A DNA stretch of 64,000 bases. It comes from an uncultured Acidobacteriota bacterium. GTDB taxonomy: Bacteria; Acidobacteriota; Vicinamibacteria; Vicinamibacterales; CAVVIG01. A program made the position numbers and the translations under genes. Positions 49,058 to 57,076 of the stretch are shown here, piece by piece. How positions within the stretch are numbered: the first letter of the stretch is position 1; each line of letters starts with the position of its first letter. The stretch is taken from positions 1-64,000 of the forward strand of contig CADEDC010000010.1 in NCBI GenBank assembly GCA_902825985.1, in the 5' to 3' direction. The notes under the pieces are model-generated. The model searched no databases. It was not told the origin of the DNA and worked only from the letters and a program-made list of their open reading frames with translations.

Positions 49058-50169
49058 GCCAGCCGGCCCCGATCGATCAGCTGTTTCACCAGATGTGCGC
49101 CGTCGGCGCGTCCGACCTGCACCTGTGCGTCGGCGCCCCGCCGACCGTCCGCAAGGACGGCCGCATGCAGCCGCTGGCAGCGCATTTTCCGGTGCTCGAT
49201 ACGGCCAGCGTCCAGGCGCTGCTGCTGCCGATCATGCCGGAGCACAACCGCCAGGAGTATCAGGTCCGCCACGACACCGACTTCGGCTACGAGATCTCCG
49301 GGCTGGCCCGGTTCCGCGCCAACGCCTTCTGGGACCGCCAGGGCCCCGGTGCGGTGTTCCGCGTCATTCCGGCCAAGATCCTCACCGCCGAGCAGCTCGG
49401 TCTGTCCCAGCACATCCTGCAGCTGTGTCAGCTGAACAAGGGCCTCGTCCTCGTGACCGGGCCGACCGGCTCGGGCAAATCGACGACGCTGTGCGCGATG
49501 GTCGACTACATCAACCGGACGCGGCAGGATCACGTCATCACGATCGAGGATCCGATCGAATTCGTGCACCAGAACCAGCAGTGCCTCATCAACCAGCGCG
49601 AGGTGCGCACCCACACCGACTCGTTCAAGGACGCGCTGCGGGCCGCCCTGCGTGAAGACCCGGACATCGTCCTGGTCGGCGAGCTGCGCGACCTCGAGAC
49701 CGTTGCCATCGCGATCGAAACGGCCGAAACCGGCCACCTCGTGCTCGGCACCCTGCACACGACGACTGCCGCATCGACCGTCGACCGGCTGATCGACCAG
49801 TTCCCGCCGGACCGGCAGTCGCAGATCCGGGTGATGCTGTCGGAATCGCTGAAGGGCGTCATCGCGCAGAACCTGTGCCGGAAGATCGGCGGCGGCCGCG
49901 CCGCGGCCCTGGAGGTGCTGATCGTCAACGGTGCCATCAGCAACCTGATTCGCGACGGCAAGACGTTCCAGATCCCGTCGATGATGCAGGTCGGCAAGGC
50001 GAACGGGATGACGACGCTGAACGACGCGCTGATGGAGCTCGTCACGAAGAAGCTGGTGGCGCCCGACGAGGCGTGGGCCAAGGCCGCCGACAAGGCGGGC
50101 ATGGAGTCGCTGCTGAAACGCGTCGGCTTCGATCCGAAGGCCGCGAAACCGGCCGCTCCCGCGGCCTGA
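49054..50169 (+). CDS. pilT: Pilus retraction ATPase PilT
   Basis: PilT is the hexameric ATPase that depolymerises type IV pili for twitching motility. The 371-residue product shows SDLHLCVGAPPTVRKDG, Walker A GPTGSGKSTT (about 136), the Asp box EDPIEFVHQN, Walker B ALREDPDIVLVGELRD, the His box ETGHLVLGTLHT and the PilT C-terminal signature IRDGKTFQIPSMMQ. A short Ala/Pro tail follows. It starts at GTG overlapping the stop of the small beta-domain gene (GTGA). pilB, pilC and pilM-Q are not in the window. Confidence 0.95.
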   Translation: MSQPAPIDQLFHQMCAVGASDLHLCVGAPPTVRKDGRMQPLAAHFPVLDTASVQALLLPIMPEHNRQEYQVRHDTDFGYEISGLARFRANAFWDRQGPGAVFRVIPAKILTAEQLGLSQHILQLCQLNKGLVLVTGPTGSGKSTTLCAMVDYINRTRQDHVITIEDPIEFVHQNQQCLINQREVRTHTDSFKDALRAALREDPDIVLVGELRDLETVAIAIETAETGHLVLGTLHTTTAASTVDRLIDQFPPDRQSQIRVMLSESLKGVIAQNLCRKIGGGRAAALEVLIVNGAISNLIRDGKTFQIPSMMQVGKANGMTTLNDALMELVTKKLVAPDEAWAKAADKAGMESLLKRVGFDPKAAKPAAPAA

Positions 50170-50208
50170 CGGCGGCTGGGCGGTTCGCGCCGGGCAAGGA
50201 ACGACCTG

Positions 50209-50229
50209 TCGGGCCGGCCCGCGGCCCGA
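50209..50229. terminator. Hairpin between pilT and the amidohydrolase gene
   Basis: TCGGGCCG (50209-50216) pairs perfectly with CGGCCCGA (50222-50229) around a 5-nt loop in the 65-bp gap between convergent genes. There is no T-run, so termination is inferred from position and stability. Confidence 0.5.
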
Positions 50230-50234
50230 TCCGG

Positions 50235-51323
50235 CTAGCCGACGGGCTCCGCCGGAATCCCCAGCAGTCTGGCGAGGTTTCCGCCGAGAATCGCGGTCTT
50301 CTCCGGATCGGTCAGCTGCGGCACGTCGAGGACGTGATCCACGGCGGTCGTCGTCCACGGAAACGGGTAGTCGGTGCCCATCACGACATGATCGGCGCCG
50401 TACTCCGCCACCAGGTGGCGCAGCCCCTCGGCCGAGAAGACCATCGAGTCGAAGTAGCACCGCTTCAGATACTCGCTTGGCTTCTGCTTGAGCGTGTTGG
50501 TGCAATTCGCCGGGAACGCCACGCACCCGGCGTCGAAGCGGCCGTTGTAGGACGGCAGGAAGCCGCCGGCATGGGCGCCGCAGACACGCAACCCCGGAAA
50601 GCGGTCGAACGTCCCTTCGAAGATGAGATGCGACAGGGCGATCGTGGTCTCGAGCGGATTGCCGATGACGTTGGTGAGGAAGCCGTTGCCCTGGAGCCGG
50701 CGCCGTAATTCGGGTACCCCCTGCGGATGGATGAAGACCAGCGCCTGCAGGTCTTCGGCGGCCTTCCAGAACGGGTCGAAGCGGCGGTTCGCGAGCTCGT
50801 CCTGATCGACCGTGGCGCCGAGCGACACCCCGCGCATGCCATGCCGCCTGAAGGCATCGCGCAGCTGCTCGGCCGCCAGCTCCGGATGCTGCACGGCAAC
50901 GGTTGCCAGGGCGACGAAACGATCGGATCGGGCGGCGCAGAGCTCGGCCAGCCCGCGATTCTGCACCTCGATGAGACGCGCCGCCACGGTCGGGTCGGCG
51001 CCGTACCACCACGGATTGATCGAGAGGACCTCCACGTCGATGCCCTGCTCGTCCATGCGCAGCAGGCGCTCGCGACCCATCACGAGGCTGCCGGCGGCCG
51101 ACGCCGCCGCGCTCTTCTCGAGCGCCGTGCCGCGCACCGCGTCGACGACCGCAGGAATGAACGTATGCGCGTGCGCGTCGATCGTCCGGATGCGACGCCC
51201 GCCGATCCGGACCTCGCGGCGCTGCGGCTGCGCGGCGAGCCTGGCGCGGACGCCAAACGACGCGCCGGCGCACGCCAGCCCGGCGCAGGTCAGCTGACGC
51301 ATGAATCGTCGGCGGGTCGGCAC
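50235..51323 (-). CDS. Exported amidohydrolase (ACMSD-like, amidohydrolase 2 family)
   Basis: The 362-residue precursor has a twin-arginine-type signal (TRRRFMRQLTCAGLACAG), then the metal-binding start RTIDAHAHTFIP, VLSINPWWYG, LVFIHPQGVPEL, the GAHAGGFLPSYNGRFD segment and VMGTDYPFPW. This is the metal-dependent decarboxylase/hydrolase group that includes ACMSD. The physiological substrate is unknown. AAAGGAG precedes the GTG by 6 nt. Export by the Tat pathway fits the presence of tatA in the window. Confidence 0.87.
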   Translation of the reverse strand: MPTRRRFMRQLTCAGLACAGASFGVRARLAAQPQRREVRIGGRRIRTIDAHAHTFIPAVVDAVRGTALEKSAAASAAGSLVMGRERLLRMDEQGIDVEVLSINPWWYGADPTVAARLIEVQNRGLAELCAARSDRFVALATVAVQHPELAAEQLRDAFRRHGMRGVSLGATVDQDELANRRFDPFWKAAEDLQALVFIHPQGVPELRRRLQGNGFLTNVIGNPLETTIALSHLIFEGTFDRFPGLRVCGAHAGGFLPSYNGRFDAGCVAFPANCTNTLKQKPSEYLKRCYFDSMVFSAEGLRHLVAEYGADHVVMGTDYPFPWTTTAVDHVLDVPQLTDPEKTAILGGNLARLLGIPAEPVG

Positions 51324-51391
51324 GCCAGCTCCTTTGCGACCGTACCGGCCGCCGGCGGAATCGCCGGGCCGCGCGCCGGGCCGCGCGCGCG

Positions 51392-51415
51392 ATTATACGG
51401 CGGCACCGGTACAAT
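51392..51415. promoter_or_regulatory. Divergent promoter region, amidohydrolase and methyltransferase remnant
   Basis: On the minus strand TATAAT (51392-51397) is a perfect -10 for the amidohydrolase gene, about 65 nt before its start. On the plus strand TACAAT (51410-51415) lies nine bases before the ATG at 51425. Clear -35 elements are missing for both. A 12-bp unit (GCCGGGCCGCGC) is repeated twice in tandem at 51363-51386 inside the minus-strand leader. Confidence 0.5.
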
Positions 51416-51424
51416 CGAGGCCGG

Positions 51425-51736
51425 ATGCACTTCGACCGGATCGCCCCCTACGACGACTGGATGGAGACGGCCGCCGCCGGCCGGCTCATGCAGCAGGCTC
51501 GCACCCAGTGGTGGCTGGCCGTCGACTTCGCCGTGCCGAGCGGTCGCCGGCCCGGCCTGCGGGCCGGTGCCATCCACGCGGCGCCGTACGCCGTCTTCCG
51601 CCGGATCGCGGCACTGCCGGCACACCGGTCGACGCCCCCCGACGGCCTGCTGCGGACGGCTGGTTTCTCGCTCGTCAGGCGGCGTGAGTCCTCGCGGCGA
51701 CTCCTGCAGGCCGACCTCCGGCAGCGGACGGCATGA
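51425..51736 (+). CDS. Class I methyltransferase lacking its SAM-binding core
   Basis: The 103-residue product joins two ends of a known type of SAM methyltransferase. The N-terminal part FDRIAPYDDWMETAAAGRLM is the usual opening helix; the C-terminal part WWLAVDFAVPSG, PYAVFRRIAALPAHR and LLRTAGFSLVRRRES is the usual last third. The central 100 or so residues with the GxGxG motif I are absent, and the reading frame is uninterrupted. So it is either an internally deleted remnant or a small protein with a new role. TGA overlaps the next gene's ATG by 4 nt. Family assignment is from memory of the pattern, not from a search. Confidence 0.6.
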   Translation: MHFDRIAPYDDWMETAAAGRLMQQARTQWWLAVDFAVPSGRRPGLRAGAIHAAPYAVFRRIAALPAHRSTPPDGLLRTAGFSLVRRRESSRRLLQADLRQRTA

Positions 51737-52401
51737 AGCCGTGGCAGCTGATCGGCGAAACGCAGACGCCAGCCGGTGAGACCATCACGCTCACGCGCCA
51801 TGGGGCGGAGTACGTGATCATGGCGAATGGCCAGAGCCTGATGTCGAGCCGGATGTCCGGGTCGGAAGAGGCACTCGCCCGCTTCGGCTGCGCGCGCGCG
51901 CGGACGATCGAACAACCGCGGGTGCTGGTCGGCGGGCTCGGCATGGGGTTCACGCTCCGCGCCACGCTCGACGTGGTGCCGCCCGGATCGACGGTCGTCG
52001 TCGCTGAACTGGTGGCGACGGTGGTCGACTGGAACCGCGGGCCGCTCGGTCCTCTGGCGCGTCATCCGTTGAAGGATCCGCGCGTCGTGGTGGAGGTCAG
52101 CGATGTCGCCGCGGTTCTGCACGCCTCGCCGGGCCGCTTCGATGCCGTGCTGCTCGACGTCGACAACGGCCCATCGGCGTTCACCACCTCACAGAACGAC
52201 GGCCTGTACGGCAACCGCGGGCTGGCGCTGGCGCGCGCGGCCTTGACGTCGTCGGGTGTGCTGGCCGTCTGGTCGGCGCGGGACGATCGACGATTCGAGC
52301 AGCGCCTTCGTTACGCCGGCTTCGACGTGCGGGTGGAGCGTGTGCGCGCCCGGCTGCACAAGGGCGGTCCCCGGCACACCATCTTCGTCGGCGCCCTGTA
52401 A
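51733..52401 (+). CDS. Spermidine-synthase-like methyltransferase-fold protein
   Basis: The 222-residue protein has a Rossmann-like aminopropyltransferase/methyltransferase domain: VLVGGLGMGFTLRATLDV (motif I near residue 65), VVVAELVATVVDWNR, FDAVLLDVDNGPSAF and the late GVLAVWSARDDRRF strand. It is shorter than true spermidine synthases and lacks their N-terminal tetramerisation domain, so a genuine polyamine role is not assured. It overlaps the methyltransferase remnant by 4 nt, so the two are co-translated. Confidence 0.78.
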   Translation: MKPWQLIGETQTPAGETITLTRHGAEYVIMANGQSLMSSRMSGSEEALARFGCARARTIEQPRVLVGGLGMGFTLRATLDVVPPGSTVVVAELVATVVDWNRGPLGPLARHPLKDPRVVVEVSDVAAVLHASPGRFDAVLLDVDNGPSAFTTSQNDGLYGNRGLALARAALTSSGVLAVWSARDDRRFEQRLRYAGFDVRVERVRARLHKGGPRHTIFVGAL

Positions 52402-52506
52402 GTCTTCGGCCGCCCCGGACGGCATGACCACGCCGATGCGCATGCCAGGTCTGCCGCGCGGCGCGGCGCGCCATGCGGTGATCGGGCGCAGCGCCGACGT
52501 GACGCG

Positions 52507-52989
52507 CTATTTGGCGTTCGGCAGGTACATCGACATCAGGACGATCTGCGCCGTGAGGTCGACGAACTGATGTGCGACGCCGGACGGCACGATCAGGAAG
52601 TCGCCTTTCGCGAAGGTCTGTCGCGTCCCGCCTTCGATAGCCTTGCCGGACAGGTTGGTCCCGTTGCGCGTCTCCCCGACCAGCCGGCCGCCCGTCACGA
52701 GCGTGCCGGTGCCGTCGATGACGTAGAAGAGTTCGGCCTGCGCCTCGTGCAGCGACGCCCCCTGCGCCTGCGGCAGGCGGCGCTCGACGTTGACGTTGTA
52801 CGGCGCCAGTGTGAAGACACGGACGCTGGAGGACGGCCGATCGGTCGGCAGCTTGGCGATGGCGGCGGCGAGCTCGGCCGCGCTCAACTGCGTCGCCTTC
52901 GTCCGATCGGTGGGTGCCGGTTGAGATGGCTGCGCCTGCAGCGTCGCTGCCAGCAGGGATACGCCACAGACCGTCATGAGCGTGCGCAT
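52507..52989 (-). CDS. Secreted cupin-domain protein
   Basis: The 160-residue precursor has a signal peptide (LMTVCGVSLLAATLQA) and a cupin barrel with HEAQAELFYVIDGTGTLVTG and the second motif KGDFLIVPSGVAHQFVD. The first cupin motif retains the H...E pattern, the second the P-G-x-x-H pattern, so a metal-binding site is likely. Function unknown. GGAGG lies 5 nt before the ATG at 52989, which excludes the longer reading that would run into the tRNA. The 105-bp gap to the previous convergent gene shows nothing notable. Confidence 0.82.
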   Translation of the reverse strand: MRTLMTVCGVSLLAATLQAQPSQPAPTDRTKATQLSAAELAAAIAKLPTDRPSSSVRVFTLAPYNVNVERRLPQAQGASLHEAQAELFYVIDGTGTLVTGGRLVGETRNGTNLSGKAIEGGTRQTFAKGDFLIVPSGVAHQFVDLTAQIVLMSMYLPNAK

Positions 52990-53058
52990 GGATGCCTCCG
53001 GAAACAGGGTTGTCGGACTCGTCGAGGGGCGGCGATGTCCGCAGTAATGCGAGGTGCC

Positions 53059-53147
53059 TGGTGCCGGGGGCGGGGATCGAACCCGCACGCTCCTTGCGGA
53101 ACCCGGGATTTTAAGTCCCGTGCGTCTGCCAGTTTCGCCACCCCGGC
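53059..53147 (-). tRNA. tRNA-Leu (anticodon UAA)
   Basis: On the minus strand an 89-nt cloverleaf begins GCCGGGGTGGCGAAA at 53147, with acceptor stem GCCGGGG/CCCCGGC, a D-loop containing GGCAGACGC, anticodon loop CTTAAAA with anticodon TAA at 53111-53113, a long variable arm typical of class II tRNAs, and T arm GGTTCGATCC. CCA is encoded at 53059-53061. It reads UUA, a rare codon in such a GC-rich genome, and UUG by wobble. Confidence 0.97.
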
Positions 53148-53166
53148 TCGGGCCTGCCGCCAGGCG

Positions 53167-53172
53167 ATTGTA
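53167..53172 (-). promoter_or_regulatory. -10 box upstream of tRNA-Leu
   Basis: TACAAT on the minus strand lies 19 nt before the mature 5' end of the tRNA, a fitting distance for a short precursor leader. The -35 region is not clear. The rest of 53173-53294 holds no recognised feature. Confidence 0.45.
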
Positions 53173-53294
53173 CGCCGGCTGCAGCTGCCGCGAACCGGAG
53201 TGGTCTGGGATGCGCGGCGCCGAGCGATGTCGCGCCGGACCACGAGCAGGAACGCGGCCGTTCGTCCCGGCGCCGCCGGCCCGGAGGCGCCCGG

Positions 53295-53705
53295 TCAGCT
53301 TCGGGCGCGCACGCCCATGATGTCGTAGGAGATGAAGAGGCCGACGACGAGCACGGCGAACAACAGCGGCGTCGTGATTAGCGGTGTCGTCGCGATGTCG
53401 ACCAGGACCGTGGCGAGGCGGTGCGGTGCGACATCGGCGAACGGCACCGTGACGACCGCACGCTCGGCATCGAGCAGCAGGCAGGTCGCGGGCCGGCGAC
53501 CGGGGACCCCGATCGGCGCCGACGGATACTGCATGCCAGCGTAGGTCAGCTGCCGTGCGGTGGCGTACGCCGCGCAGTGCGGGCGTCCGAAGTTGCCTTC
53601 GGCAAAGATTGCCAGCGTCAGACTGAAGCCGAGCGCCAGCAGGCCCACGAGGCCGAGATTGCGGGCGCGCTCGAAGCGCGACAGGGTGGTCGGTTGCGGC
53701 GCCAT
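53295..53705 (-). CDS. Hypothetical membrane protein (136 aa)
   Basis: Two membrane segments are visible: NLGLVGLLALGFSLTLAIFA near residues 16-35 and ATTPLITTPLLFAVLVVGLF near residues 104-123. Between them is an extracytoplasmic loop of about 70 residues with two cysteines (RPHCAAYA and PATCLLLD) that may form a disulfide. I recognise no family. It lies between the tRNA and a PilZ gene on the same strand; the start ATG has no good ribosome-binding site. Confidence 0.6.
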   Translation of the reverse strand: MAPQPTTLSRFERARNLGLVGLLALGFSLTLAIFAEGNFGRPHCAAYATARQLTYAGMQYPSAPIGVPGRRPATCLLLDAERAVVTVPFADVAPHRLATVLVDIATTPLITTPLLFAVLVVGLFISYDIMGVRARS

Positions 53706-53747
53706 CCCCTACAGGCTATCCCACCCGGCCCGCCGCCCGGGCGGCCG

Positions 53748-55697
53748 CTAGCGCAGGCCGTCGCCGTGGGTCGCACTCAGGACCCGGTCGATGGTCCGCT
53801 GCTCGATCTTCGTGAAGGTCAGGCCGGCGCGGTATTGCAGTTCGCCACCGCCCTGCGATGGGGGTTCGAGGCGCGACCAGGCGATCTTCGCCTTCCCGGT
53901 CGCCAGCGGTCCGGCGGCCGGGAACGTGACCCGCACCTGGCGCCCCGGCTTCAGCATCGCCGAGGTCACCACCTGGGCGCCGCCGGTCGAGAGATCGACG
54001 AGCGTCCCGGGCTCGCTGTCGATGGTGACTGCGATGCGCAGTGACGCCAGGTCGTAGCGCACCGACTGACGGACCAGATCCCACTCCGAACTCGCCGGGC
54101 GCGGGCGCGAGCCCGCCGGCGGGCTGCTTGCCTCGTCCGCCTGCGGGCTGCCGCTGGCGATCGTCGCGCCGCCGGTGTCGGGCTTCGAGGGCGGTGCAGC
54201 GTGCGGTCCGTCCGTCTCGGTGGCCCAGGCGCGTAGCGCATCCGCCACCGTCGAGAACACACCGGCGCCGTCCGGTTCGCCCTCGACTGGCTCGTCGTCG
54301 CCAAACAGGGAGTCTCCGGGGTCGTGTGAGTCCGCGAGGGTCGACTCGGCCTCGGTCGCCACCGTGTCCGTCTGTTGCGCCTGCATCCACTCGAGGGCTG
54401 CCGGCAGCGGCGGTGACGGAAGCGGCGCCGGCGGCGCCGGCGAAGTCGGCGAAGTCGGCGCCGCCAGCGGCCAGGCCGGTGGCGCCGGCTCGACCGACGC
54501 GGCTACGGGCGGCGGGGGCTGCACGGCTGGCGTCGGCGGGGCGGCGGGCATGCTCGCGGCGGGCGCCGTCACGAGCGCCGCCAGCGGCGGCGCTGTCGCG
54601 TCCGCGTCGCGCGCCGGCGCGGCCGGCGCGGCCGACGGTGGCGGCGCCGGCGACGCGGGCGGCGTGACCGGCCGTTCGGCACGACGCGCTTTCACCTGCT
54701 CCTGCAGCTCCGTGATGATGCGACCGCGGGTCTGGAGCTCCAGATCGAGACCGGTGATGCGTTCGTGCGCCGCTTCGATCTGCGGCCGCATCATGTCGGC
54801 CTCGCGTGACACCACCGCCAGCCGCTGGTTGGCGCGCGCGAGTTCGGCGGCCGCGGCCGCGGCGCGCGCCACGGCCTCGTTCGCCACCCGCTCGAACCGC
54901 GCCCGTTCGTCCTTGACCGTCTGGTCGAAGCGCATGCGTTCGTCCTGCAGCGCCTGCGCCTGCGCTCGCGACCGCTCCTCGGCTTCCCGCACCGCCTGTT
55001 CGAGACGGCGGCGGAACGTCAGGAGTTCGCGCGCCTGTCCGTCGGCGCCGGCTCTGGCCTCGGTCAACTGCTCCCGCAGTGCGGCCACCTGCGCGCGTGC
55101 CTCGTCGGCATCGTCGCGCGCCTGCGCGAGCTGGCTGGTCAGCTGCGCCTGCACACCCATCAGCTCGCGTCGTTCCTCCTCGCCGTGCCTCGCCTGGGTC
55201 TGCGCCTCGACGGCGGCGCGGCGGGCCGCATCGATCGTCTCGTGCACGCCCTGGTTGGCCTGGCGTGCGTCCTCGAGGGCCTGCCGCGCCTCCTCGAGCG
55301 CCCGCCGGGTCTCCTCGTGGGCGCGACGGGTGCCTTCGAGCGCCTGCCGCATTTCGTCCTGCGTCCGTTCGACCCGCGTCAGTTCGTCTCGCAGGGCGCG
55401 CAGTTCCTCCTCCTGGACCTCACGGTCGGCGGCCGCACTCTCGCGCCCGCCGACGTGCGCCTCCAGGCTGGCGTGACGGGCGGTGGCCTCCGCTTCGTCC
55501 CCGGCGACGCGAGCGAATTCGATCATCACCGTCGCGAGATCCGGCCCCGGGTGCTGCAGCGCGTTCTCGAGGGCCTCGAGCCGCGTGTCGAACGCCGCGC
55601 GCCACTCGACGAGCGCCTTCTGCGCCGCCGCCGTGAGCGGATCGTCAACGGCACGGGAGGATTCGAACGAGGACACAGGATTGTGCGCGGGATGCAT
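53748..55697 (-). CDS. PilZ-domain protein with long coiled coil and Pro/Ala-rich linker
   Basis: The 649-residue protein (from ATG 55697; an ATG at 55787 is possible) has an N-terminal helical region, about 280 residues of coiled coil rich in Glu, Arg, Ala and Gln (for example EEELRALRDELTRVERTQDE), a Pro/Ala linker of about 110 residues and a C-terminal PilZ domain with both c-di-GMP motifs, RQSVR (RxxxR) and DLSTGG (DxSxxG). The coiled coil suggests a scaffolding or polar-localisation role under c-di-GMP control. There is no signal peptide. Confidence 0.8.
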   Translation of the reverse strand: MHPAHNPVSSFESSRAVDDPLTAAAQKALVEWRAAFDTRLEALENALQHPGPDLATVMIEFARVAGDEAEATARHASLEAHVGGRESAAADREVQEEELRALRDELTRVERTQDEMRQALEGTRRAHEETRRALEEARQALEDARQANQGVHETIDAARRAAVEAQTQARHGEEERRELMGVQAQLTSQLAQARDDADEARAQVAALREQLTEARAGADGQARELLTFRRRLEQAVREAEERSRAQAQALQDERMRFDQTVKDERARFERVANEAVARAAAAAAELARANQRLAVVSREADMMRPQIEAAHERITGLDLELQTRGRIITELQEQVKARRAERPVTPPASPAPPPSAAPAAPARDADATAPPLAALVTAPAASMPAAPPTPAVQPPPPVAASVEPAPPAWPLAAPTSPTSPAPPAPLPSPPLPAALEWMQAQQTDTVATEAESTLADSHDPGDSLFGDDEPVEGEPDGAGVFSTVADALRAWATETDGPHAAPPSKPDTGGATIASGSPQADEASSPPAGSRPRPASSEWDLVRQSVRYDLASLRIAVTIDSEPGTLVDLSTGGAQVVTSAMLKPGRQVRVTFPAAGPLATGKAKIAWSRLEPPSQGGGELQYRAGLTFTKIEQRTIDRVLSATHGDGLR

Positions 55698-55960
55698 GGC
55701 TTCGATGGTCACAGCAATGCCGGCGCCAGTTCTGCCCGCATGCTTTGGCGTGATCGCTGCACGATGCGGCACTGACGCCTCGGACACGGCTGACGGAAAC
55801 GTGATCCTGGTTGCAGGATTGGCGCACGCCCGGCCCCGCCGGGCGCCGGGCCGTCACGGTCTCGTCGTGTCGGACGCCCGAATTCGTACGGCCATGGTCC
55901 GCCGTTGTGCGCGGGCGCACGAAACGCGTCGGTGCCGGTATGCGCAGGAGTCACAGCCTC
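55698..55960. other. Divergent intergenic region, PilZ/PEGA
   Basis: This 263-bp stretch plus the adjacent hairpin fills the 318-bp gap between divergent genes. A 7-bp GC hairpin (CGCCCGG at 55827-55833 with CCGGGCG at 55839-55845) is the only structure seen here. No ORF with family likeness and no near-consensus promoter is visible. Confidence 0.4.
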
Positions 55961-55999
55961 CGCGTCAGGCGCACGGTTTGCAACCGTAGCCCTGACGCG
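55961..55999 (+). promoter_or_regulatory. Nested 39-nt inverted repeat upstream of the PEGA gene
   Basis: CGCGTCAGG (55961-55969) pairs with CCTGACGCG (55991-55999), and inside it ACGGTT (55973-55978) pairs with AACCGT (55982-55987), separated by a symmetric 3x3 internal loop; the apical loop is TGC. It ends 16 nt before the ATG at 56016. It may be a two-part operator or an RNA hairpin controlling translation start. Confidence 0.6.
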
Positions 56000-56015
56000 T
56001 GCACCCGCAGACCCC

Positions 56016-56915
56016 ATGACCGAATCGCCTTCCGCACTCGTGGCCGCGGCACGCCACCTCGCCCAGTGGGGTCGCTCCCGTCAGACGGCCTGGCACGACC
56101 CGTCCAGCGATCTGCTGGCGGCGCTCGGCGACCGCTACGCGAGCTTCGATGCGCTGCAGTCGGACGCGCCGCCGCCGCCGTTGCCCCCACCGCCGCGGCC
56201 GCAGCCGGTGATGCCGCCAGCGATCGCCGCCCCGGTGCCACGGATCGTGCCGGTGGCGCCGGTGGCGCCGCCGCCGGTGCTCCCGGTTGCGCCGATTGCC
56301 GCTCCGGTCCGGGCCGCACGCGTCGCCACCGGCACACCGCCGGCCACTCGACGCCGTCGTCTGCCGGTCGCGCGGGTGCTCACGGCCGCCGCCGTCGTTC
56401 TCGCCGCCGTCGCCAGCCCGTCGCTGTGGCGTACCTACGAAGCATCGCGCGTCGTCGTCCCGACGACGAATTCGCTGACCGTCGAATCGACACCACCCGG
56501 TGCCCTCGTGTCGATCGACGGCGTGGAGGCCGGCACCACGCCTCTGACGACGGCGCTGATCGTCGGTGTCCACCAGGTCGAACTGCGCTACAGGAAGAAC
56601 GTGCGCACGATCGATGTCGACGTCGTCGCGGGCGATCCGATGGTCACCCGCGTCGACTGGACCAGGCGACCGGCAGCGCCGAAGAAGCGACCGGCGGCCA
56701 GGGGTGCCGCGACGGAGCGCGAGCCACGGGCTGACGCACCAGCGTCAGCGCCGGCCGCCGCCGCGGCGCCGGCACCGGCTGTTGTCGAAACGCCGCCGAG
56801 TTCACCGCCGGCGTCCGGTGCACCCGCGGACGATCGTCCTGACACCACCGAGCCTCCGGTCGAGCCGGGTGCCGCCGTCGAACCGGTGACGCCGCCCGCC
56901 CCCCCGCTTCCCTGA
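56016..56915 (+). CDS. PEGA-domain membrane protein
   Basis: The 299-residue protein has an N-terminal cytoplasmic helical domain (LVAAARHLAQWGRSRQTAWH), a Pro-rich linker, one membrane helix (VARVLTAAAVVLAAVASPSL), then a PEGA repeat TVESTPPGALVSIDGVEAGT followed by PLTTALIVGVHQVELRY, and a long Pro/Ala-rich C-terminal tail. PEGA modules occur on surface-layer and envelope proteins and have no known enzymatic role. The ATG at 56016 is chosen because the upstream reading runs through the hairpin. Confidence 0.75.
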   Translation: MTESPSALVAAARHLAQWGRSRQTAWHDPSSDLLAALGDRYASFDALQSDAPPPPLPPPPRPQPVMPPAIAAPVPRIVPVAPVAPPPVLPVAPIAAPVRAARVATGTPPATRRRRLPVARVLTAAAVVLAAVASPSLWRTYEASRVVVPTTNSLTVESTPPGALVSIDGVEAGTTPLTTALIVGVHQVELRYRKNVRTIDVDVVAGDPMVTRVDWTRRPAAPKKRPAARGAATEREPRADAPASAPAAAAAPAPAVVETPPSSPPASGAPADDRPDTTEPPVEPGAAVEPVTPPAPPLP

Positions 56916-56919
56916 CACA

Positions 56920-56941
56920 TCGATTCGGGTTTCCGAATCGA
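56920..56941 (+). terminator. Hairpin after the PEGA gene
   Basis: TCGATTCGG (56920-56928) pairs with CCGAATCGA (56933-56941) around a GTTT loop, nine base pairs without mismatch, starting 5 nt after the stop codon. The T-run (56959-56963) is too far away for a classical intrinsic terminator, but attenuation or 3'-end protection is plausible. Confidence 0.55.
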
Positions 56942-57076
56942 GCCTTCGCACCTGACATTTTTCCCTGCCGCGACGGATCCGTAGCTGACCGTCGGGCGTC
57001 CCGCTCGTGGTGCGCAGCGGCGCCATGGCGCGGCGACGCATGGGAACCGTGTTGCCGGGCGCTGCGTCATACGCAT

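Noticed and set aside
51363-51386. Twelve-base tandem duplicate as a CRISPR or satellite seed
   Set aside because: Only two GC-only units without spacers; likely simple slippage in a leader region.
53059-53147. tRNA-Leu as an integration (att) site
   Set aside because: No integrase gene or duplicated tRNA 3' end is seen on either side within the window.
50235-53705. A defence system around the amidohydrolase, methyltransferase remnant and small membrane protein
   Set aside because: No nuclease, helicase, reverse transcriptase or TIR/Toprim-type effector is present, and the methyltransferase relatives are small-molecule enzymes.
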